Positions 41,675-52,272 of a stretch of 64,000 nt of DNA are shown here, one piece after another. The first letter of the stretch is position 1. Every line of letters starts with the position of its first letter. A program made the translations under genes and the position numbers. The stretch covers positions 91,818,295 to 91,882,294 of the forward strand of contig CM028378.1 of assembly GCA_013146195.2 (NCBI GenBank), read 5' to 3'. This DNA comes from Codonopsis lanceolata. Its lineage: Eukaryota; Streptophyta; Magnoliopsida; Asterales; Campanulaceae. A model generated the notes under the pieces. That model was not told the origin of the DNA and made no database searches. It was given only the letters and a program-made list of their open reading frames with translations.

Positions 41675-41820
41675 CTCGTTTGCTTTGTTTTCCTTAGTTT
41701 TGAGCAGGGCTAGTAATTCGAAGGAGTCTGCCAACTCTACGATAGAAGCGAGATATGGTTAAGAAGGTTGCTAGTATTATTATTTTTGTAACCTTGATTT
41801 ATTTGGAAAGGACGTTTGGG

Positions 41821-41845
41821 AAGTGAAGTTATATAGACTTCACTT
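41821..41845 (+). promoter_or_regulatory. Conserved LTR stem-loop 3 (SL3), element D
   Basis: AAGTGAAGTT / GACTTCACTT around ATATA: nine Watson-Crick pairs and one T-G, 124 bases after the predicted 3' splice site. Confidence 0.65.
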
Positions 41846-42376
41846 TGGGTAGTAAGAATTGTGTTTTTGATTCGGAACTTGTATTGTTTTATTAGTACTT
41901 GGTTTTTGTGAGCCGACAAATGTTAGTCGAGCCAAGTTGTTTAAATACACATTTATTCTATCTCAAGTTATTTATATTGTTGGTTATGTGGTACTCCCAA
42001 GCATGTTTAGCCGTTGAGTGTGTAGACTAGAGTCTTAGACTTAGTGTAAAGTTGGGTTCCTACCGTAACGTCGCCGATGACTTGGTTATTTGTGCTATAT
42101 ATATTTGTATTGCATGACAGGAGTTTTGTTCTACGTGCCCAATGTTGCGCACGCGTCGATCTTTCGGAATCGGACCAAGAGATTTATGATCTCTTTGGTT
42201 GTATTTGGTTTGAGCTTGTTAGCTCGGGCGTCACTAGGATATTTTGTTTAGCTTCCGCTTATGTTTTAAGTTATTGGCGTATCGCCGTAATGGCCTTACC
42301 CATTATTTGATATTTGCTTGCCGTTTTGCGTGTTTGGCGGCACGACCTTTGGAATTTCGTATTGGGATCCGGTCGC

Positions 42377-43290
42377 CACGTGCTCCATGGATATAATTTG
42401 GGTGATCGCCCATCGCGTATTCCGCTTTATCATGTATTCCACGTAATATAACTGTGGTGTCATGGGTCATGCCGGGCATCGAGCGGACTTCTTTTTACGA
42501 GCGGATAGGATCTTGCGCCAGTTTGGGAGAGAGTAGCTTATCCCTAACCTGACGCGTCCTGTATTTCTGGAGTTGAATAATAATAACGGGGACCTGGGTA
42601 CCACTATCCATGGAATGTGGCAGCGGGATTTTGATAGGCTGCAGGCGGCCTATCTATTTTCTGATTATATGCTTCTTTCCCACAAATATGGCCGTGGATC
42701 ATGGTGGGCCGAGGGTCGCCCCGCGTGATCGAGGCGTGGACTAAGGCGATCGGCCGCCACGTTGTTAGTGGCATAGATGCTTGCCTAATGGAAATAGGCG
42801 GACATTGATAGTTCGGGCTAGTCGTCCCCCAAGCCTTACAAGAGGAATTCAAGCGGTGCATAATCTTGGTGCCTAGACAGCCTCGGACAAAACACGAGGT
42901 CCTAGCAATGCGCCCCTCGCCAAGCAATGCAACCAGTAGCACAACCCTCGGGAACCGTAAGTGGCTCCTCCCCTCGGATCGGATGGGGCACTGCTTCAGA
43001 ATGATGGCAACGAGCCTCCTCGATCGACCGAGCAACGTAGGTAGGCAAGATAATCCTTGGGAGCCGAGGAGGCCGTCCCTCCCCTCGATCGATGGGGTAC
43101 GCCTTAGAAATGATGGGCCGGTCCGAGCAATACGCCTATTCAAGAGAATGGGACGCCGACGACGAGGAAGAAGACACTTCCTGGGGCTCTCATGCGATGA
43201 GACTAGAGGTTCTTTCTCGCGCCGCAGAAGGAGTATATGGACCCTGCCAGCGACGCCGCAGCATCGACGGATCTGCTGGGCTTAAGCCGC
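42377..43290 (+). pseudogene. Plant mobile domain (PMD) protein, C-terminal part, broken
   Basis: PMD proteins (PF10536 family, related to MAIN/MAIL1) occur as host genes involved in silencing and as passengers of transposons. Here the segment near 42480-42535 encodes HRADFFLRADRILRQFGRE, the conserved R-V/I-x-R-Q-F-G block, followed by NNNNGDLGTTIHGMWQRDF. Stops and shifts follow. The last part (42866-43285) is Ser/Arg-rich and ends with a basic tail, RSIW included, that resembles the tail read on the minus strand at about 49757-49880. The copy is more diverged from the two other PMD copies than they are from each other. Confidence 0.6.
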
Positions 43291-43660
43291 AAATAAAGGA
43301 AAATTGGGGGGAACAAAAGGGGGTAGGTGTAGCAAAATATTATGTACAAAGCGAATAATGCACAATCTAAATTTCTTTAGCAATCATTCCTAAGTTGCAT
43401 CTTAGGACATGTACTTTTATATTTTAGTGTTTTATATGTGAGCTTTTTTGTCGTGGTTTTTTTTTTTTTTCGTCGGTCGAGACCCTTGCATGCTGAAGAT
43501 TGGAGATAGGATGCCGAGGATTCAAAGAGTGTCTTCCCTCCCCCTTCTCTCCTGATTTTTTTTTATGCTCTAATTTTTGCCTAGGCCGCCCTTTCGGGTT
43601 TTCAACCTAGCGAGCCCTTATATTTCAACCGCTAGTATGCGAGCGAAATATTAGCGCTCA
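42377..43660 (-). mobile_element. Inverted Tat-element fragment with PMD remnant
   Basis: Plus-strand PMD coding (42377-43290) followed by a stretch (43470-43640) that is the reverse complement of the region just after the Tat pol stop (compare GTTTTCAACCTAGCGAG at 43598-43614 with CTCGCTAGGTTGAAAAC at 49411-49427). The piece is therefore the 3' half of a related Tat element in opposite orientation to the one at 46267. Confidence 0.75.
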
Positions 43661-43858
43661 ATTTTTCACCCAAACTTAACGACAAAAAACTTACCTTCCA
43701 TCGTTATTGGGTCGTGTTTGTCTACGACATTTCTTCTGTCGCCAAATAAGTACGTGTTTACTACAAAACTTGTGTTTGTAGTAAAATCATAATTTTTCAC
43801 TATGAATTTCAATTTGTAGACAAAACAATCGTAGCCAATTCATCATTTTCTTGTAGTG
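43661..43858 (+). mobile_element. CACTA transposon right end
   Basis: Ends CATTTTCTTGTAGTG (terminal repeat 43846-43858). The preceding 180 bp carry repeated, inverted TACTACAAA / TTTGTAGTAA and CTACGA words, as expected of subterminal repeats different from those of the first CACTA end. No transposase is present and the left end was not found. Confidence 0.65.
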
Positions 43859-45085
43859 AGGTTATTAACCAGCTAAGGAAATCAACTAACAAAAATCTGG
43901 TTACTACTTACCTAAAATAATTACTATTTTATTATTATATTTAAAACGGATGCTTGATGTAATAAAAAGATATAATTATCCTTTTACATGAATTCTAACT
44001 ATTAGGAGTCCAAATCTCACCTACTTCATCAGGGGTGTGATTCCTTCAATTTTAGTAATCATTTTCAAGATTTCACTAATATATTTCTATTCAAAATATC
44101 ATCAATACCAAATGCGATCAATTAATGCAAAAACGTAGTAAAGTCGGTCCTACGCGTATTTTTTGTAAGACGGAATTGATTCTATTATTGTGTACCAATC
44201 GAGACCTTGATTTTAATACGCAGACAATGTAAATTTTAAATTTACACACGTGCTTTGAAAATTTTCATTCTACAATGAAATAAAGAGAAAATTCATTTGA
44301 TTCATATCATACTAATTGATACTATTATCCTTATTTTTAAGGAATAAAAATTTAGTATATAGTTTCTTAAAATTAAATATTGATATTAACCAATCAAATG
44401 TCTTGAAATAAAACCTTAGTCAATTTAATGGAATAAAATTGAATTTTTTATCTACAATATATAGTGTGTAGTTAATATGTAGTAATAAATAATCAATATA
44501 ATTTATTACTGCCGCTGTGAGTTTGATTTTTATTTTTTTTATTCTTCAAGTTTGTTTTTTTCCTTATTTATTCAGATTCTTTGTAGTAATTAGTTTTAGT
44601 GCTTAACATTATTGATGTTTTTTATTGGCTGTTAGCTTGTTACAAATAACCTCGATTTATTTTGCTATGCATGATTTTGCCATTGTTAGTTCGTTGACTT
44701 TTTTAGTCCCTCTGGTTATGTAGCTTCTTTTTTTTTTCCTAATTTACTTTCATGCTGCAACTTTGATTTTGACAACTCAAATTTCTTTGTCGCGTAGAAG
44801 TATAAATTCAAGAAAGGAAATACGGAGTACAATTTTGATATCTCTTCCACGTTGATTTCAAATATTGTATGTAATATTAATTACAGAGAGCTTTGACAAA
44901 TTTACATGAGAATTTTCTCGAATTAATTTAAGGGGTCTATACAATATGATCCTAAATGATCATTCAATCCACGAATTTGGTGGTTTATGTTGTTTACTGC
45001 TGGGGTTAGCTTGAAAGATTTATGCTCCGTATATAATATTGACAAATTCAAAAGCATTGGGGTTTGATTTTCTTATGCGCTTGCT
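43859..45085. other. AT-rich spacer
   Basis: I see no gene, LTR or terminal repeat. It may be original chromosomal sequence next to the SANT fragment. Confidence 0.5.
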
Positions 45086-45088
45086 AGT

Positions 45089-45286
45089 TTCTACAAAGTG
45101 TTTGAAAAGGCTTTGGCTGTGTTTGACAAGGACACTCCTGACCATTGGCACAATGTTGCCAAGGTCATTGATGGGAAAACTGATGCTAAAGTGAAGAGGC
45201 ATTATGAAATCCTCAGCAGGATGTCCTGCATACTGAGAACGATCTGCCCATATCCAAATTACAGGACCATTGGTAAGAGTAGCTAA
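45089..45286 (+). pseudogene. RADIALIS-like SANT/MYB gene fragment
   Basis: Encodes FYKVFEKALAVFDKDTPDHW, then NVAKVIDGKTDAKVKRHYEIL, the single SANT/MYB repeat of the plant RADIALIS-like family, small nuclear proteins that regulate floral and seedling traits by competing for MYB partners. The expected W-T/S-x-x-Q-N-K start of the domain is missing. After HYEIL the frame shifts for about 30 bases (the family's VEDV-x-x-IE-x-G stretch) and returns at PYPNYRTIG, the usual motif before the intron. A TAG follows at 45284-45286. Two compensating indels and no start codon make this a decayed or captured copy. Confidence 0.75.
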
Positions 45287-46166
45287 GATACCATGATGAT
45301 ATACTTAAATACTCGCTTCTAACGAACAAATGGACCACAAGCATTCGATATATAGCTAGTTATCACCTTCTTAATTAACTCCAGGTCCCCATTTCCATCC
45401 TTCTTGGCGTACCATACTTCCTCTTTGGCTACCCTTTACCAAATATAACAAACATAATCCCAACTTATTCAATCAACTAAACTGCGAAGGAGACCAAACC
45501 CAGAGTATTTAACTCCATTAAATTTTCCGTTTCTTCTTATACCATGTGGAGTTGGACTTGTAGCAATGCCACATCATTCCAAAACATATACTCTCCTCTC
45601 CTAAATAAATGTCATGTTTTGACTTTAGTAGTATAAGATAGTTTAACTAGTTTTTCCTGCATTAAAGCCTTTTTTCAGAAGAGTTTACATTGCTACTTGA
45701 CTGCAGGCTGTCTATCAGAAGAATGGGAATTTATACTTTCGCACAAGCATTCAAACAGGCAACATCAGCTGAACAAAGTAAGAATTCATGCATAAGCACA
45801 TTTAATTTCCTTTTTGCTCACGTTTTGAATTTTTACGGGTTATTGCAGGACAACTTGATGGCTAAAGCTAAGCTGCAAAAGCTGAATTCTCCTTGATAAA
45901 GCTATGGTTACTTCATAGTTTGCGTGACAGGACAATGGGCTTTCCCCAAAGCAACATTTAAGGACTAGGACACTGTGAAGGAGATGTGCTCTCATCATGG
46001 AATTGTATTTTATATTACCACTTACTTGATCCACACAACGGATTCTTGTCCAAACCTGCTTGATATCTAGCAATTGAAGAAAACTTAGCACTTGCTATTT
46101 GCAATGGATTACAGTATTACTATATTATATTCATGAAATTTAAAAGTTTTGTCAGTCTTAGTAATC
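45287..46166. other. Spacer with exon-like pieces downstream of the SANT fragment
   Basis: Two short stretches look like exons: 45707-45777 between TTGACTGCAG and a GTAAGAA donor, and 45849-45896 after TTATTGCAG, ending in a TGA. They might be the small 3' exons of the RADIALIS-like gene or of another gene, but the peptides are not recognisable. The rest is non-coding. Confidence 0.35.
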
Positions 46167-46266
46167 NNNNNNNNNNNNNNNNNNNNNNNNNNNNNNNNNN
46201 NNNNNNNNNNNNNNNNNNNNNNNNNNNNNNNNNNNNNNNNNNNNNNNNNNNNNNNNNNNNNNNNNN
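46167..46266. other. Assembly gap 2 (100 N)
   Basis: Nominal 100-N gap. The left border is chromosomal spacer and the right border is Tat pol, so the 5' LTR, gag and protease of the Tat element are missing here. Confidence 0.99.
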
Positions 46267-46269
46267 TTG

Positions 46270-47080
46270 ACCCAGCCATTGTTACACCTTAATCACTATC
46301 CATGTTCCGGCCAAGTAAAGTCCGCAGAATCCGCCGTTTAATGGTCACTACAAGTGAAAGAAGAAATCATAAAGTAGCTACATGTCAAGTTTATTCAGGT
46401 AATAGAATGCCCGATCTGGCTGTCAAATATAGTGACCGTTCTAAAGCCCAACAGAAAGGTTCGGATCTTCGTAGACTTCCGCGACCTCAACAAGGCATCG
46501 CCCAATGACGACTTTCCTCTACCCAACATTGATATTGTGGTAGACGCCATCGCTTCTCACAAAATAAGATCCTTTGTCGACGGCATGCTGGGCTATAATC
46601 AAATCAAAATGGCAGCAGAGGATCAATAAAAAACATCATTCACCCCCTGGGGAACCTACTGCTATAATGTCATGCCATTTGGGCGAAAAAATATCGGGGC
46701 TACATATCAAAGAGTTGCCACCGGCCTCTTCCACGACATGATTCATAAAGAGATCGAAGTGTACGTTGATGACATGATCGTGCACTCTAGCGATGCCGAC
46801 GGTGCTCATATCAAAGACCGTCGAAAAATTCTTCGAAAGATTAAGAAAGCGCCAGATGAAGCTTAACCCCACCAAATGCATATTTGGGGTCACCAAAGGC
46901 AAGGTCCTGGGACTCATGGTGACCGAGCAAGGCATCGAGATCGAGCCGGCCAAAATCAAAGCCATCATAAATATGTCGCATCCAAAAACTCCAACATAAG
47001 TCAAGGGCTTCCTGGGTCGGTTGCAATATATCAGCCGCTTCATCAGACAGCTGACTACCGTATGTGAGCCCCTATTCAAA
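46270..47080 (+). pseudogene. Tat pol: reverse transcriptase
   Basis: Pieces in several frames form a complete RT order: VLKPNRKVRIFVDFRDLNKA, DDFPLPNIDIVVDAIASH, GMLGYNQIKMAAEDQ (followed by an in-frame stop at 46627), TPWGTYCYNVMPFG, ATYQRVATGLFHDMIH, the catalytic EVYVDDMIVHSS (YVDD near 46762), then RLRKRQMKLNPTKCIFGV and KGKVLGLMVTEQGIEIEP, and RLQYISRFIRQLT. Relative to the usual FGLKNAGATYQR the copy reads FGRKNIGATYQR. At least one stop and three frameshifts inactivate it. The N-terminal fingers before 46400 are badly decayed. Confidence 0.87.
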
Positions 47081-47132
47081 ATCTTAAAGAAAAATACTGA
47101 TCAAATCTGGGACGAGAAATGCCAGCTAGCCT

Positions 47133-47621
47133 TTGAAAAAAATAAAAGCCTACCTTACCAATCCATTAGTGCTAGCTCCTCCCCATACACATAAACCTCT
47201 CCTTCTATATTTAACCATCACAGATACGTCAGTAGGGGCTATGCTCGCCCAAAAGAAAGAACATTCCTACATTGAAAATGCCATCTACTTTATAAGTAGG
47301 AAATTGCAAGGAAGTGAGCTTAATTACTCAGCATTGGAGAAATGCTGCACCGGCCTAGTCTGGGCAACGCAAAGGCTCAAAACCTATCTGCAAGCTCGGT
47401 CCATCAAACTCATCTCCAGGATAGATCCTATAAAATACATCTTCGACAAGCCATCACTTTCCAACCGATTAGCTAAATGGTCATTCCCCCACAACGAGTT
47501 TGACATCACTTATGTCACGCTCAAATCTATCAAAGGCAGCATAATTACAGGCCATTTAGCTGATCTGCCCCTAGAAGCAGAAGATGCAGCTGAGCCAGTT
47601 TCCCAGACGAAGGTGTCCTAG
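47133..47621 (+). pseudogene. Tat pol: RNase H (first, RT-linked)
   Basis: A 162-residue open stretch: KIKAYLTNPLVLAPPHTHKP, LLLYLTITDTSVGAMLAQKK, AIYFISRKLQGSELNYSALE and KWSFPHNEFDITYV. In the Tat clade this domain is degenerate and is followed by a second RNase H. Here the first acidic residue normally in a YLAVS/TD-type strand is not clearly conserved. Confidence 0.8.
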
Positions 47622-47629
47622 AAATTGCC

Positions 47630-48010
47630 GATCATGACACCAGCTGGCAAATGTTCTTTGATGGAGTCGGAAATAAAAGAGGCTTTGGCATAGGAATCTT
47701 GTTAATTGACCCGGTAGATTCCCACACTCCGTTGGCCATAAGGTTAGAATTCGAATGCTCGAACAATACAGCTGAATACGAGGCCTGTATTGCTGGTCTA
47801 GAAGAAGCCCTCCGAAAAGGAGCCAAGGACTTGGAAGTCTACGATGACTCCGCCTTAATCATAAACCAAGTTGAAGGGAAGTGGAAAACCCAAGATCCTC
47901 GGCTGTAGCTCTATCACGCCAAATTGACAGCACTAGCCATCGAATTTGATAATATCTCGTTTCATTACTTGCCGTGAGATATAAATCAATTCGTTGATGC
48001 CTTGGCCACT
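47630..48010 (+). pseudogene. Tat pol: second RNase H (archaeal-like)
   Basis: Encodes WQMFFDGVGNKRGFGIGILL (first Asp), LEFECSNNTAEYEACIAGL (Glu), then YDDSALIINQVEGKW (the usual DS-x-L-x-x-Q-V-x-G motif, with YDDS for GDS) and, after a stop at 47906 and another near 47979, NQFVDALATLASLV (Asp). This second RNase H is diagnostic for the Tat group. It has two in-frame stops. Confidence 0.87.
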
Positions 48011-49374
48011 CTAGCATCATTGGTCCAAATTCCTACAGAAACTAATGTCCAACCATTTATAGTTGAGAAAAAGGTCACTCCGGCTTACTGCTTCAAAATC
48101 AATGCTGCTCTTGAAAAGAACCACGAGTCTTGGTATTCAGACATCGTGAATCTTCTTCAGAAAGGAGTCTATCCTCCCAACCTAGACAAAAGGGGGAAAG
48201 CCTCCCTACAGAGATGGGCATCGCAATTTGTAGTTAGCAGAGGCAGCCTGTACAAAAGGCATTATCAGGGCCTAAACTTATTATGCATCGATCAGACAAA
48301 AGCCGAGCAAATCATGGACCAGCTTCATGGTGGTACCTGCGGGCAACACATGAACGGGCACATGCTGTCCAAAAAAGTCATCCGACAGGGGTACTATTGG
48401 AGCACTCTAGAAACCGACTGTATCCGGTGGGTACGTCATTGCGACAAATGCCAGCGCTTTACAAATCTACAGCACGTGCCCCCGCATATATTATACAACT
48501 CCACAGCCCCCTGGCCCTTCTCAACTTGGGAAATCGACGTCATAGGTCAAATCCATCCGAAGGTATCTAATGGCCACGAATATGTCTTGGTAGCCGTCGA
48601 TTACTTTACAAAGTGGGTGGAAGCCTCTCCTATAAAATTCTAAATGCTCGAAAGGTGTTTGAATTGATCCGGACCAATATCATATACCGATACGGAGTAC
48701 CTTTCGAAATTATCTCCGACAACGGCAAATACTTTGAAGGGGACGTGAATCGTCTGCTCGACGATTTCAAGATTCAAAGACATAAATCCTCCCCATACCG
48801 ACCACAAGCCAATGGTGCCGTTGAAGTAGCCAACAAAACACTAGAAAATATTATCAGAAAGATGGTTGATACAGGAAGAGACTGGCCAGAAAAATTGTCA
48901 CTAGCCCTTTGGGGCTATCGCACTTCAGTTCGCACACCCACTGGTGCTACCCCCTATTCTTTAGCCTACGGCATGGAGGCAGTGCTGCCTATCGAAGTTG
49001 AGATCCCATCATTGAGGGTAATGATGGAATCAGATATCTTAGAAATTGATTGGGTCAAAGGGCGATACGAAGAATTAGCCCTGATCGATGAACGACGGCT
49101 GCTAGCCCTGGAACACACTCGGGCATATCAAAGACGAATAGCTCGAGCGTTCAACAAAAAAGTCAAGGGCCGTGACATCCAAGTCGGAGACCTAGTGCTT
49201 CGCGAAAAACCCCCTAGTTATGTTGATACTAGAGAGAAATGGAAGTCTCCCTGGATGGGACCATACATTGTTAAAGAGATCCGGTCAGGAGGTGCAGTAC
49301 TCCTCACAAATCAGGATGGGGAAGACCTTGTTCAGCCCTTCAACCTCGATAAGCTTAAAAGGTATTATGCGTGA
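48002..49374 (+). pseudogene. Tat pol: integrase
   Basis: Two overlapping frames, 48002-48643 and 48613-49374, with one frameshift between them at about 48630. The zinc module shows HMNGHMLSKKVIRQGYYW and CIRWVRHCDKCQRF. The catalytic triad is Asp in STWEIDVIGQI, Asp in IISDNGKYFEG, and Glu in ANGAVEVANKTLENII. The C-terminal part includes WGYRTSVRTPTGATPYSLAY, GMEAVLPIEVEIPS, VGDLVLREK and WMGPYIVKEI, ending with LDKLKRYYA and TGA at 49372-49374. All three catalytic residues are kept, so only the single frameshift separates the two parts. Confidence 0.9.
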
Positions 49375-49756
49375 GCCGAAAATATATCTGGCAATTGCTT
49401 CTCTCTCCAGCTCGCTAGGTTGAAAACCCAAAAGGGCAGCCTAGGCAAAAGTCAGAGCAATAAAAAGAATATATAGGAGAAAAGGAGAGGGAATGCAATT
49501 TCTGAATCCTCGGCATCTGACCTCCAGCATGCCAAAGTCTTCAGCATATGTAGAGTCTTGACTAACTAAGGAGAAAAACCACAACATAGCTCGCATAAAA
49601 CATCAAAATATAATATGAAACAGGTCATATGGTGCAACTTAGGTATAATTGTCTAAGATATTTAAGATTATGTATTTATGCCTGTACATTTTGCCTACTA
49701 CTACTTGCTACCTATATCCCCCCTGTTTCCCCCCAACTATCCTTTTATTACAGCTT
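49375..49756. other. Tat 3' region after pol
   Basis: Non-coding on the plus strand. It includes the CTCGCTAGGTTGAAAACCC stretch and a CCTCGGCATCTG stretch that are both found inverted at 43500-43614. It would be the 3' flank of the antisense PMD gene. Confidence 0.6.
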
Positions 49757-51970
49757 AGCCCCGAAGCGGTCCATCGGCGTCTGCAATGTCCGCCCAGCCG
49801 GGACCATATACTCCTGGCGCGACGCCTACTTCTCTTATTGGTGGCGCCAGGATCCCCACTACTGCTCCCCCGATACTACCTGGTATCTTGGTTTTGGCTC
49901 CGACCGTTCCAACGCCAACTCTGTTTGAGCACGGGAAATGAAAGAAATGGCAGAGGCTAGGCCGTAGCCTCGTCGACTGAATTTGAAATATCAAGCACAG
50001 GAAGAGGCGGTTGCCTTTCCTTCCCCGCAAGAGTACCAGAAAAGCCCGCTTTAAAACTGAAGGTGTATCTTTCTAAATTTTTATTCATGAGTTGCATTGT
50101 GCCGTTATCCCTAGATAATGGTCTAGTTTTCTTTTATGCAGGAAATATTTGAGTCTGCATTTTAAATCCTTGCATCAGATAAAATTATATTACATTGCAT
50201 AAAAAATATATATGTACAAAATCTGGTACAAGAAAAAAAAAAGCTAATAAGTGCAGGTAAACGGAGCTAATGAGCGCGAGAAGATCTGCTCCTTTCAAGG
50301 TTGCCACCCATGACTCGAGGGCCGGACCCGCAAATCCTATACCCTCGTCCTCTCGCCTGAGCACGATCCGATCCGTCGACTGCATCATCATCATCCTGGC
50401 GCCTGGTCTGCCGCACAACATCATTCCCCCAGCAAGAAAACTCATCCATAAGCCGCTGGTAAAGTTTGTTGATGTTGAAAAAGCCCCGCAACAGTCTCTT
50501 GTACGTCGACACATTAACCTGGGAAAAGATGTTGAGATGGCAAAAAACAAAATATATCAGTCTCCAAAAAAAAATGAAATGATGCAAAAGAAAAAAGAGG
50601 GCAAGAAAATGTTTACCGTGCGAGCCTGCTCCGGGACATGATACTCCTCGGGGATGTCCGCATTGGGAAAAACTTCCTCCACGATTCTTCCGTCACGATG
50701 ATATCGGAAGGTGGAAAAAGCATCGGCAGGCGCAGAAAATGCTAGCTTCATGTCAGGAGCCGGATAAGAGGGCCTCGGCCTGTCAGAAGCATCAGAAGCA
50801 CACCTGGCTACCACAGGGATAGGAAGGGCATGATGGAGCATAGTCCTCAAAAGATCCTCGTATGCCATGACTGGAAAATCACTCGGAGGCATAAGCAATC
50901 TTGACAGATACTGATACCTGTTCGGCAAAAAATCTGGAGCAATCACCCAAAGGGGAGGCATAAGAGGCGTCACTGGGAATGTCGGGAGCGCAGAATGGTG
51001 GCGGTTGACCCGTTCACCCATATATAACAAATCAACCATGATAGATACCATCAGTATTCGACATCTGCTCATCTCTAGAGTGATCATATAATGCCCCACT
51101 AGGCCCCTCCAGGGAAGAAAATGCACGGTGCCTGCGCTCGAGCTAACTATTCTCTATCGCAACCTCACTTTATCCAATCAATCGCCATTTTGATCTGGCC
51201 CAACCCGATTAGCATTTACGAACTCAGCCAAATAAGGTGGCTCGTGAACGTGATGATGCAGTGGACCCCGTGTGAAATGGATAACCGAATAAGTCCAGAC
51301 CTGCGAAAAAAAGATTCAACAAAAAGAAGAAATGCTGCAAAAAATATATATATTAAAAAAATGTTGAAAAAAAACAAAAGCAGGAAAAAGAAATGATACC
51401 TCCCAAGCCGGAGCAAAGCCATTGAGAGTCGGCGAATCGTTGCGGCTAGCTGTATCCATAGAAGCGTAAAGCTCGGCCAGGCCTGCCTGGCCCTAGTCAT
51501 AGTCAATGACATGGTCCAAATCCCTCAAACATCCTAGGAGGGAAACCCTCAAAGAAGTGGACGAATTGGTGAAAAGCGACATCCCAAGAAAAAAGAACAA
51601 GAATGGCCTGGCAACGCGAGCTATGGCTTCGCTATCATTTTTCGCACTAGCTTCCTCACTAGAAGCTCATCCCCAGCGGGATAAAGCCACCTCTCACCTC
51701 GTCGGGATAAAGCAATGACGGAGGGTATAGTCCGGCTCCAAAGTCCTGTCGATGCTGGTAGGGATGCCCGTAATAGCAGCAAAATCGCACGGGGTCAAAG
51801 TCGCCTCCCCCCAGCTAAAATGGAAAGTATGGGTGGTGTTCCACCAATAGTCCCTCAAAACATCGAAGATAGGCAAATAACTGCGGAAGGGACAGAAAGC
51901 CTGTAGGAACGCATTGAAGCCAGAGGTCTCCACTAAAACTTGTGCCGCCTTGGGCATTAAGTTATAAATA

Positions 51971-52228
51971 CTCCCTCCGTCCCTAAATTATCGTCTTCCT
52001 TTCCTTTTTCGTCCGTCCCAAAATAATTGTCCAATTTGAAACTTACCTTTTTAGAACATCATTTTTACCACTTTACCCTTACTTTTTCACCCTACTTTAA
52101 TTGTGGGCCACATACACATGAGCTTTAAAGGAAACTACACATTAAACCAATATAAATAATCAAGTCAATTGTTTTTTCTTAAACTGTGCGCCGGGTCAAC
52201 CAGGACAATTATTTAGGAACGGAGGGAG
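51971..52228. mobile_element. Stowaway-like MITE inserted in PMD exon 2
   Basis: 258 bp, with terminal inverted repeats CTCCCTCCGTCCCTAAATTA and (inverted) CTCCCTCCGTTCCTAAATAA, flanked by the TA dinucleotide duplication at 51969-51970 and 52229-52230. The CTCCCTCCGT terminus is typical of plant Stowaway/Tc1-mariner MITEs. It has no coding capacity. Confidence 0.93.
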
Positions 52229-52272
52229 TATCAGAAAGCTTGGCATAGCTTGCCCGAATCCGGGTCAAGGTC

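Larger units (their letters stand above)
39424..41697 (+). other. Predicted leader intron inside LTR of element D
   Basis: Donor GAGTCAA/GTAAGCTAC and acceptor TTTGTTTTCCTTAG. Length 2,274 bp. Confidence 0.5.
38027..42376 (+). repeat. Tekay-like LTR (element D), 4.3 kb
   Basis: Starts TGTGAGACCCC inside LINE-A sequence and ends in a damaged form of the usual terminus (ATTGGGATCCGGTCGCCAC), with no PBS after it. The last bases are replaced by Tat-related DNA. It carries TATAAAA, the predicted leader intron and SL1-SL3. U3 shares the GTTTACATGTGGTCACGAC stretch with LTR B. Confidence 0.82.

Noticed and set aside
42604..43143. 179-codon minus-strand frame
   Set aside because: It is antisense to the PMD remnant. 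The Arg/Ser-rich composition reflects the GC-rich coding strand opposite.
45690..45896. Possible further exons of a host gene
   Set aside because: Splice-like borders exist, but the peptides are unrecognisable and too short. Noted only inside a spacer entry.
49629..49960. Plus-strand frames of about 100 codons
   Set aside because: They are antisense to the possible last basic exon of the PMD gene and show no domain.
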